64,000 nt of DNA from assembly GCF_030816965.1 (NCBI RefSeq), contig NZ_JAUSYQ010000002.1, forward strand, positions 3,753,001 through 3,817,000, written 5' to 3'. The notes beneath the pieces are model-generated. The model was not told the DNA's origin. It made no database searches and saw nothing but the letters and a program-made list of their open reading frames with translations. Below, piece after piece: positions 58,594-64,000 of the stretch. Source of the DNA: Streptomyces canus. Its GTDB lineage: Bacteria; Actinomycetota; Actinomycetes; Streptomycetales; Streptomycetaceae. Both the position numbers and the translations under genes were made by a program. How positions within the stretch are numbered: position 1 is the stretch's first letter; every line of letters starts with the position of its first letter.

Positions 58594-58625
58594 ACACGGG
58601 GCGGGCCACCCGGCCCGCCCGGTGT
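58594..58625 (+). terminator. Terminator after adpA
   Basis: ACACGGGGCGGGCC (58594-58607) pairs with GGCCCGCCCGGTGT (58612-58625) with one mismatch around a 4-nt loop, just after the adpA stop. Confidence 0.8.
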
Positions 58626-58685
58626 CGCAGGTGCTCGCGCCGACGCGGGGCACCCAAAAGCAGACGTCAGCCGTAGGGTGTTCGC

Positions 58686-59288
58686 ATGAACGATCGCATG
58701 GTGTGGATCGACTGCGAGATGACCGGCCTCTCGCTGTCCGACGACGCGCTCATCGAGGTTGCCGCCCTCGTCACCGACTCCGAGCTCAACGTGCTCGGCG
58801 ACGGTGTGGACATCGTCATCCGCCCGCCGGACCAGGCGCTGGAGACGATGCCGGAGGTGGTGCGTCAGATGCACACCGCGTCCGGACTGCTCACGGAGCT
58901 GTCCGGCGGCACGACGCTCGCCGACGCCGAGGACCAGGTCCTCTCCTATGTCCGCGAGCACGTCAAGGAACCCGGCAAGGCCCCGCTGTGCGGCAACTCC
59001 GTCGGCACCGACCGCGGGTTCCTGCTCCGGGACATGCCCACTCTGGAGGACTACCTCCACTACCGGATCGTGGACGTCAGCTCCGTCAAGGAGCTCGCCC
59101 GGCGCTGGTACCCGCGGGCCTACTTCAACAGCCCGGAGAAGAACGGCAACCACCGTGCCCTCGCCGACATCCGCGAATCCATCGCGGAGCTGCGCTACTA
59201 CCGCGAGGCGATCTTCGTCCCGCAGCCCGGACCCGACTCCGACACCGCGAAGACGATCGCCGCGAAGCACGTACTGCCGGGGCGGTAA
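58686..59288 (+). CDS. ornA: Oligoribonuclease
   Basis: A 200-residue 3'-5' exoribonuclease degrading two- to five-nucleotide RNAs, including pGpG, to mononucleotides. DEDDh motifs: [11 protein letters not shown] (Asp9, Glu11), [31 protein letters not shown] (Asp of motif II) and [21 protein letters not shown] (catalytic His and motif III Asp). Close to E. coli Orn in length. Located directly downstream of adpA, an arrangement conserved in streptomycetes, but behind its own promoter region after a terminator. Loss of ornA impairs development in S. griseus and S. coelicolor, as I recall. Confidence 0.96.
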   Translation: MNDRMVWIDCEMTGLSLSDDALIEVAALVTDSELNVLGDGVDIVIRPPDQALETMPEVVRQMHTASGLLTELSGGTTLADAEDQVLSYVREHVKEPGKAPLCGNSVGTDRGFLLRDMPTLEDYLHYRIVDVSSVKELARRWYPRAYFNSPEKNGNHRALADIRESIAELRYYREAIFVPQPGPDSDTAKTIAAKHVLPGR

Positions 59289-59329
59289 AAGCCGGGCGCG
59301 AGCACCCCTTCAGACCCTGTACACTTTTT

Positions 59330-59335
59330 CTCGGC
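59330..59335 (+). promoter_or_regulatory. Probable -10 element of the tRNA-His promoter
   Basis: TACACT at 59330-59335, followed by a T-rich run, 30 bp before the mature tRNA 5' end. Confidence 0.45.
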
Positions 59336-59364
59336 CGGTCAGGGAAACCCGGACAGCCGAACAT

Positions 59365-59441
59365 GGTGGGTGTAGCTCAGTTGGTAGAGCACCTGGTTGT
59401 GGTCCAGGTGGCCGCGGGTTCAAGTCCCGTCACTCACCCCA
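59365..59441 (+). tRNA. tRNA-His(GTG)
   Basis: Full cloverleaf. Acceptor stem GTGGGTG (59366-59372) pairs with CACTCAC (59431-59437); the extra G at 59365 fits the G-1 of tRNA-His opposite C73 at 59438, and CCA is encoded (59439-59441). D arm TAGCTCAGTTGGTAGAGC, anticodon stem CCTGG/CCAGG with loop TTGTGGT and anticodon GTG at 59399-59401, and T arm CGGGTTCAAGTCCCG. Downstream of ornA, upstream of a terminator. Confidence 0.97.
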
Positions 59442-59445
59442 CTCA

Positions 59446-59485
59446 CCTCAGCCGGTGATCCTGGAGACAGGGTCACCGGCTGAGG
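59446..59485. terminator. Bidirectional terminator after tRNA-His
   Basis: CCTCAGCCGGTGA (59446-59458) and TCACCGGCTGAGG (59473-59485) form a perfect 13-bp stem, followed by TCGTTTC. It sits between the tRNA and the convergent LysR gene and can serve both. Confidence 0.88.
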
Positions 59486-59490
59486 TCGTT

Positions 59491-60366
59491 TCAGGAGTCG
59501 GACGCCTTGAGCAAGGTCCGCGCGGCCTTGCGGAAGGCCGCGACCAACCGGCTCCGCTCCTCGGCTCGGGTCGCGAGGACCACATGGGCCGGGTCGACCC
59601 CGTGCAGCGGGACCGCGGTGACGTCGGGGCGCAGCGCACCGGCCCGGGGCAACGCCGTGATGGCCAGGGCCTGCCCGGAGGCGACGAGTTCGAACTTGTC
59701 CTCCAGGGCGTCGGCCAGCGGACCGCCGGGTGCCGGGCGGCCGTCCGGTCGGGGGTCGATGCGCCAGTACGCGTTCCAGACCGGGTCGGCCACCCGGACC
59801 AGCGGCTCGTCGGCGATGTCGTCGAGGGTGACGGACTCCTTGCCGGCGAGGCGGTGACCGACCGGGAGCACCAGGACCCGGGGCTCGTCGTAGAGGACCG
59901 TCACCTGCGCCCCGTCGGTCGGGAAGGGCAGCCGGGTCACCAGCACGTCGACCTTCAGCTCGGGCAGGGCCGTGGTCCGCTCGCCCCAGTCGACGTGCGC
60001 GGTCCTGACGTCGGCGTCCGGGTAGCGCTCGCGCAGTGCGCGCACCGCCGGGGTGACGATGATCCCCGCCGTGTACCCCACGGTGATCCGGCTCGGCTCG
60101 GCGGCCGCCCGGGCAAGGCTCGCCGCCTGGGCCGCCGAGCGCAGCAGCGCCTTCGCCCGGGGCAGGAAGACCTCCCCCGCCTCGGTGAGGCTGCTCCCCT
60201 GCGGGGTCCGCTCCAGCAGTCGCGCGCCCAGTTGCTGCTCCAGCCGCCGGATCTGCCGGCTCAGCGACGGCTGGGTGATGTGCAGCGCGTCGGCGGCCCG
60301 GCCGAAGTGCCGGTGCTCGGCGACGGCCGTGAAGTACCGGACCAGCCGGAGGTCGAGGTCGGTCAT
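59491..60366 (-). CDS. LysR-family transcriptional regulator
   Basis: A 291-residue LysR regulator. Winged helix at about 4-62: LRLVRYFTAVAEHRHFGRAADAL, TQPSLSRQIRRLEQQLGARLL; effector domain from about 90 (ITVGYTAGIIVTPAVRALRERYP, LPELKVDVLVTRLPFP). The ATG at 60366 is the family start; the longer frame to 60504 is upstream sequence. It is divergent from the SDR gene (160 bp), which is its most likely target. Confidence 0.92.
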   Translation of the reverse strand: MTDLDLRLVRYFTAVAEHRHFGRAADALHITQPSLSRQIRRLEQQLGARLLERTPQGSSLTEAGEVFLPRAKALLRSAAQAASLARAAAEPSRITVGYTAGIIVTPAVRALRERYPDADVRTAHVDWGERTTALPELKVDVLVTRLPFPTDGAQVTVLYDEPRVLVLPVGHRLAGKESVTLDDIADEPLVRVADPVWNAYWRIDPRPDGRPAPGGPLADALEDKFELVASGQALAITALPRAGALRPDVTAVPLHGVDPAHVVLATRAEERSRLVAAFRKAARTLLKASDS

Positions 60367-60525
60367 GCCCGAAGCGTACGCCGGGGTTCCCGACCGGTTC
60401 CCGCAGAGAAGGCTGCCACCTGCTGTCATGCCTGATACGTATTGCGCAATGCGGAACAAGCTTTGGACTCGCCCGGTCTCTCCTCCGCACGCTGGGACCC
60501 TCACTCGTCACAGCGAAGGATCACC

Positions 60526-61422
60526 ATGCGTGTATTCGTCACCGGTGCGACCGGCTTCGTCGGTTCCGCCGTCACCCGTGAACTCCTCGACGCCGGGCAC
60601 GAGGTCCTGGGCCTGGCCCGTTCGGACCGGGCCGTGGAGGCACTGAAGTCCGCGGGAGCGGAGGCGCACCGCGGGGACCTGAACGACCTCGACAGCCTGC
60701 GCCGGGGTGCCGAGGCGGCCGACGGGGTCGCCCACCTCGCGTTCATCCACGACTTCACCGACCTGACCACCTCCGGCGAGGCCGACCTGCGGGCGATCGA
60801 GGCCATCGGGTCCGTCCTCGAAGGCACCGGCAAGCCCTTCGTGGTCACCTCAGGCCTGCTGACGGCACCGGGGCGCCTCGGCACCGAGGAGGACCCGGCC
60901 GACCCGGACTCCCCCGCCAAGCACCGGCATGCCTCGGAGTTCGCCACGCTCGCGCTGGCCGAGCGCGGGGTGCGCTCGTCGGTGCTGCGGCTTCCCCCGA
61001 GCGTGCACGGCGAGGGCGACATCGGCTTCGTGCCCATGTTCATCGACTTGGCGCGCGACAAGGGCGTCTCGGCCATGGTGGGCGACGGCTCCAACCACTG
61101 GGCGGCCGTGCACCGGCTCGACGCGGCCCGGCTGTTCCGGCTGGCCCTGGAGGCGGCACCGGCGGGCGTACGGCTGCACGCGATCGGGGACGAGGGAGTG
61201 CCGTTCCGCGAGATCGCCGAGACCGTCGGGCGGGGGCTGGGGGTGCCGGTCACGAGCGTGGCCCCCGAGGAGGCGATGGACCACTTCGGCTGGCTCGGCC
61301 GCTTCGCCTCCATCGACATGCGGGCGTCCGGCACGCTCACCCGGAAGCTGCTGGACTGGCAGCCGGAGCACCCCGCGCTGATCCCGGACCTGGAGGCGGG
61401 CCACTACTTCAAGACCGCCTGA
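60526..61422 (+). CDS. NAD(P)-dependent epimerase/dehydratase-like SDR
   Basis: A 298-residue extended SDR. The nucleotide-binding motif is VFVTGATGFVGSAVTRELLDAGHEVLGLARSD; GDLNDLDSLRRGAEAADGVAHLA contacts the cofactor. The usual YxxxK catalytic pair appears replaced by PAKHRHASEFATLALAERG, so the chemistry may differ from classical epimerases (atypical SDR5-like members exist). ATG 60526 has AAGGAT upstream. Divergent from the LysR gene, which probably regulates it. Confidence 0.87.
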   Translation: MRVFVTGATGFVGSAVTRELLDAGHEVLGLARSDRAVEALKSAGAEAHRGDLNDLDSLRRGAEAADGVAHLAFIHDFTDLTTSGEADLRAIEAIGSVLEGTGKPFVVTSGLLTAPGRLGTEEDPADPDSPAKHRHASEFATLALAERGVRSSVLRLPPSVHGEGDIGFVPMFIDLARDKGVSAMVGDGSNHWAAVHRLDAARLFRLALEAAPAGVRLHAIGDEGVPFREIAETVGRGLGVPVTSVAPEEAMDHFGWLGRFASIDMRASGTLTRKLLDWQPEHPALIPDLEAGHYFKTA

Positions 61423-61431
61423 GCCACTCGG

Positions 61432-62211
61432 CTACGACACCGCCCGCCACGCCTCGACCAACTCCCTTACGCCGTCGAACCGTTCGCCAGGTTCCGGACG
61501 CGTGGCCCGTTCGACGACCGCGAGCTGTGCGGACGTACCGCGAAAGGCGTCCTCGCCCGGGCCGGCGTCCAGGAGGAGGCGGGCGGTGCGCCCGAGGAGG
61601 TGGACGGTGGTGCGGAGGTCGATGGTGGCTCCGCGCCGCCACTCCTCGGGGGCCATGAAGCGGGTGGAGCCCGGCAGGCGGTCCTCGGTCAGGACGAACG
61701 GGCCCGGGCGGTACTCGTCCAGGTCGATCAGGTGGAGCTCGTGGGCGCCGAAGTCGTAGAGGAAGGCGCCGTCGTAGAGATCCACGGCGACCTGACCCGC
61801 GGCCTCGACGGCGAGGTGGGCGTCCAGGATGCGGTCCAGGGCGTGGTGGACTCGGGCGAGGGGCAGGGCGCGGAAGCGGGCGCGCGCGGTGCGGTCGTAG
61901 AGGATCTCGCCGTCGTGCCACGGCATGACGACGGCCGTACGGCGGTCTCCCACGGTGATCCGGTGCAGTTGCGGGACGATCGCCGGATGCCGGACCGTGC
62001 GGTGGAAGGACCAGGCGCGGTCGAGCGAGCGCCGGCCGCGGTCGGTCGTGGCCTCCTTCACGAACCAGCGGGTGCCGTCGGGGAGCCGGACTCCGTGGGA
62101 GAGGCAGCCGGAGTCCTGTTCGCGGAACGAACGGAACACCTGACCCACGGTCCGCAGGTACGGCTCGGTCCCGTGGATCTCGTCGACGTCCAGCAGGGGA
62201 TGGGCGGTCAT
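61432..62211 (-). CDS. Protein-kinase-fold protein, atypical
   Basis: A 259-residue protein with a eukaryotic-like kinase fold and relaxed motifs. Lys52 (RWFVKEATT) fits the ATP lysine; Asp144 (QVAVDLYDGAFLYDF) sits at the catalytic-loop Asp position although HRD is not kept; Asp163 (HLIDLDEYRPG) is at the DFG position; GSTRFMAPEEWRRG matches the activation-segment APE motif. A glycine-rich loop is not obvious. It may phosphorylate a protein or small molecule, or be a pseudokinase. No transmembrane segment. Monocistronic between the SDR gene and cebR. Confidence 0.75.
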   Translation of the reverse strand: MTAHPLLDVDEIHGTEPYLRTVGQVFRSFREQDSGCLSHGVRLPDGTRWFVKEATTDRGRRSLDRAWSFHRTVRHPAIVPQLHRITVGDRRTAVVMPWHDGEILYDRTARARFRALPLARVHHALDRILDAHLAVEAAGQVAVDLYDGAFLYDFGAHELHLIDLDEYRPGPFVLTEDRLPGSTRFMAPEEWRRGATIDLRTTVHLLGRTARLLLDAGPGEDAFRGTSAQLAVVERATRPEPGERFDGVRELVEAWRAVS

Positions 62212-62290
62212 GGCCTTCCAGGGTGATCCTTGCGTTCAACCTCTTGATGCTGCTGTGGCGCGTGGTCACCCCCGCCGCGACTCGCCGACG

Positions 62291-63346
62291 TCAGGACGAC
62301 GCCCGCGCCACCAGTTCCGTGGCCAGGACCACCTGTCTGCGCTCCAGGCCCCGGGAGACCGCCGGGCGGCGGTCGGCGATCTCCGTGAGGAGGAGGTCGA
62401 TCATGTGGCGGCCCATCTCCTCGATGGGCTGGCGGACGCTGGTCAGGGGCGGGTCCATGTGGCGCGCTATGGCCGAGTCGTCGTAGCCGATCAGGGCCAC
62501 GTCGGAGGGGATGCTGCGCCCCTCCTCGCGCAGGACCTGGCGGGCGCCGGCCGCCATGACGTCCGAGCCGGCAAAGACCGCGTCCAGGTCGGGGCGGCGG
62601 GCCAGCAGCCTGGTCATGGCCCGGCGTCCGCCCTCCTCGGTGAAGTCGCCGGGTTCGATCAGCCGCTCGTCCACCTCGTGGCCCGCGTCGCGCAGCGCGT
62701 CCCGGTAGCCGTCGACGCGGCGCTGGGCGCCGTACACGTCGAGGCGGCCGGTGATGTGCGCGATCGCGCGGCGGCCGCCCGCCAGGAGGTGCTCCACGGC
62801 CGAGCGGCCGCCGCCGTAGTTGTCGGAGTCCACGGACGGGAGGGTTTCCGCCGCCGAGCGCGGGCCGCTGATCACCGCCGGGATCTCCAGCTGGGACAGC
62901 AGGTCGGGAAGCGGATCGTCGGCGTGGACCGACACCAGCAGGACACCGTCGACCCGGTGCGCCGCCAGGTACTGGGCCAGGCGCCGGCGTTCGCGGTCAC
63001 TACCCGCGAAGATCAGCAGGAGCTGCATCTCGGTGTCCGAGATCTCGGCGCCCACACCCTTCAGCATGTCCGAGAAGTACGGCTCTGCGAAGAACCGCGT
63101 CTCCGGTTCGGGCACGACCAGTGCGATCGCGTCGGTGCGGTTGGCCGCCAGGGCGCGCGCCGCGGTGTTCGGGACGTACCCGAGCTCTGCCACCGCCGCC
63201 TCGACCGCCGCGCGGGTGGCGTCGCTGACCCGGGGCGAGCCGTTGATCACCCGGGAAACGGTCCCCCGGCCGACGCCGGCGCGCGCGGCCACCTCTTCGA
63301 GGGTGGGCCGGCCACCGCTTCGGCTCCGCGCTCCGTGGCTTGCCAT
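62291..63346 (-). CDS. cebR: CebR, LacI-family repressor of cellobiose uptake genes
   Basis: A 351-residue LacI/GalR repressor. DNA-binding domain at about 14-60: TLEEVAARAGVGRGTVSRVIN and YVPNTAARALAANRTDAIALVV, the hinge. The effector core has DSDNYGGGRSAVEHLLAGGRR, HITGRLDVYGAQRRVDGYRDAL and ALIGYDDSAIARHMDPPLTSVRQP. It is divergent from a sugar-binding lipoprotein gene that starts behind a perfect TGGGAGCGCTCCCA palindrome, the CebR operator. CebR is released by cellobiose or cello-oligosaccharides. The symbol rests on the operator and the gene arrangement. Confidence 0.9.
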   Translation of the reverse strand: MASHGARSRSGGRPTLEEVAARAGVGRGTVSRVINGSPRVSDATRAAVEAAVAELGYVPNTAARALAANRTDAIALVVPEPETRFFAEPYFSDMLKGVGAEISDTEMQLLLIFAGSDRERRRLAQYLAAHRVDGVLLVSVHADDPLPDLLSQLEIPAVISGPRSAAETLPSVDSDNYGGGRSAVEHLLAGGRRAIAHITGRLDVYGAQRRVDGYRDALRDAGHEVDERLIEPGDFTEEGGRRAMTRLLARRPDLDAVFAGSDVMAAGARQVLREEGRSIPSDVALIGYDDSAIARHMDPPLTSVRQPIEEMGRHMIDLLLTEIADRRPAVSRGLERRQVVLATELVARASS

Positions 63347-63528
63347 GGGCTCCGCCTTCCCACCGTGTCTCTAAGCTGGCCTGGAATTTAACAGTCCCGT
63401 GTGTGGACGTGACGGTCACGGGGGCCGGTGGCCCCGCACCCCACTGCTTTGTGCGCGAGCGCCGGGGCGGGCCGAGTGGTTCCAGTTAACAGGCTGATAA
63501 CTGAAGGCATCTCCCCTCGCGCACTCCC

Positions 63529-63558
63529 TTGACACCCTCGCTCCAACCCGCGAACCTT
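63529..63558 (+). promoter_or_regulatory. Putative cebE promoter
   Basis: TTGACA at 63529-63534 is a perfect -35; a weak AACCTT at 63553-63558 lies 18 bp downstream. The CebR operator starts 14 bp later, where it would block initiation or early elongation. The rest of the 355-bp cebR-cebE gap (63347-63701) shows no gene. Confidence 0.55.
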
Positions 63559-63571
63559 CAACACATCACTT

Positions 63572-63587
63572 GTGGGAGCGCTCCCAC
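63572..63587. promoter_or_regulatory. CebR operator
   Basis: GTGGGAGCGCTCCCAC (63572-63587), a perfect 16-bp palindrome containing the 14-bp CebR site TGGGAGCGCTCCCA. It lies 115 bp upstream of the cebE start codon. Confidence 0.93.
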
Positions 63588-63701
63588 GGTACCTGACACA
63601 TAAATATCCCGCACGTTCCCCGCCCGAGCCGCAGCAAGAACTAACGGGTCCAACAACGCAGTTGGCCGGGGGGTCGGCACGTCAGGCAACAGGAGGACGC
63701 A

Positions 63702-64000
63702 ATGCGCACGACTACCCGCCGGTCCCACCGGCTGTTGGCCCTGGCGGCCGTCGCCGCACTGACTACGGGAGTGCTGGCCGGCTGTGCCGGCGACTCGGAC
63801 AGCGACGACTCGTCGGGCTCGGGCAACAACTCGGGCGGCGGCAAGACCACGCTGACCGTCGGCACCTTCGGAGTCTTCGGCTACAAGCAGGCCGGTCTCT
63901 ACGACGAGTACACGAAGCTGCACCCGGACATCACCATCAAGGAGAACGTCACCACCCGGACCGACGTCTACTGGCCGAAGGTCCTCACCCGGTTGCAGGC
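63702..64000 (+). CDS. cebE: CebE, cellobiose/cello-oligosaccharide-binding lipoprotein, 3' truncated by the window edge
   Basis: First 99 codons of an ABC-transporter solute-binding lipoprotein. Signal peptide RRSHRLLALAAVAALTTGVLAGC with lipobox LAGC, then a Ser/Asp/Gly linker and the mature domain TTLTVGTFGVFGYKQAGLYD, TRTDVYWPKVLTRLQ, as in extracellular sugar-binding proteins of cluster B. ATG 63702 follows a near-perfect AGGAGGA. The permeases (cebF, cebG) and a beta-glucosidase gene usually follow, outside the window. Confidence 0.9.
   Translation, partial: MRTTTRRSHRLLALAAVAALTTGVLAGCAGDSDSDDSSGSGNNSGGGKTTLTVGTFGVFGYKQAGLYDEYTKLHPDITIKENVTTRTDVYWPKVLTRLQ

Overview
The window is Streptomyces chromosome, probably the conserved core or core-proximal arm. 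The evidence is very high GC with strong third-position GC bias, frequent GTG starts, twin-arginine lipoproteins, a desferrioxamine cluster, an adpA gene carrying a TTA codon, and a cebR/cebE pair with the CebR palindrome. Gene order around des, glmS, adpA, ornA, tRNA-His and cebR matches what I remember of the S. coelicolor SCO277x-SCO279x region; no search was run.

Layout. 0-11 kb: a truncated LacI-type regulator, a DinB-like protein, a methyltransferase, a YefM/YoeB toxin-antitoxin pair with clustered operator repeats, a MarR-GNAT fusion, a sugar isomerase-like protein, an MFS transporter, a LysR regulator ending in a TTA codon, two GNAT acetyltransferases and an EPSP synthase. 11-25.7 kb: mostly exported proteins (Tat-exported GH3 NagZ-like enzyme, lipoprotein, S37 tripeptidyl aminopeptidase, phytase-like protein, serine hydrolase, endonuclease I), plus a fused ABC exporter and a GT39-type membrane glycosyltransferase. 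25.7-31.6 kb: a likely guanidino-compound or polyamine catabolic locus made of a TPP enzyme broken by a +1 frameshift, an agmatinase-family ureohydrolase, a sodium/solute symporter and a divergent PucR-type activator containing four perfect 33-bp repeats. 31.7-36.9 kb: an unidentified conserved protein, acyl-CoA thioesterase II, an acyl-CoA dehydrogenase and a polymorphic toxin with a putative immunity gene. 37-43.3 kb: a TetR regulator divergent from a leucine-degradation operon (mccB-mccA-hmgL-acdH) with two operator-like palindromes between them.

43.4-50.5 kb: the desferrioxamine locus. An iron box precedes desE (ferrioxamine-binding lipoprotein) and a siderophore-interacting reductase; a second precedes desABCD (lysine to cadaverine, N-hydroxylation, acylation, NIS-synthetase condensation). 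This is a complete set for making, taking up and reducing the siderophore under DmdR/IdeR-type iron control. 50.8-57 kb: a DUF4429/SHOCT protein, a Tat-exported purple-acid-phosphatase-like enzyme, a small gene immediately upstream of glmS, a universal stress protein and a small membrane protein. 57.3-64 kb: adpA (developmental regulator, bldA-dependent through its TTA codon), ornA, tRNA-His(GTG), a LysR gene, an SDR/epimerase, a kinase-fold protein, cebR, and the start of cebE behind a perfect CebR operator; cebE runs off the window.

No CRISPR array, insertion sequence, prophage or rRNA gene was seen. The least explained items are the polymorphic toxin pair, the minisatellite in the PucR regulator, the terminal TTA codon of the LysR gene, the operator-like promoter of the GH3 gene and the small gene coupled to glmS.
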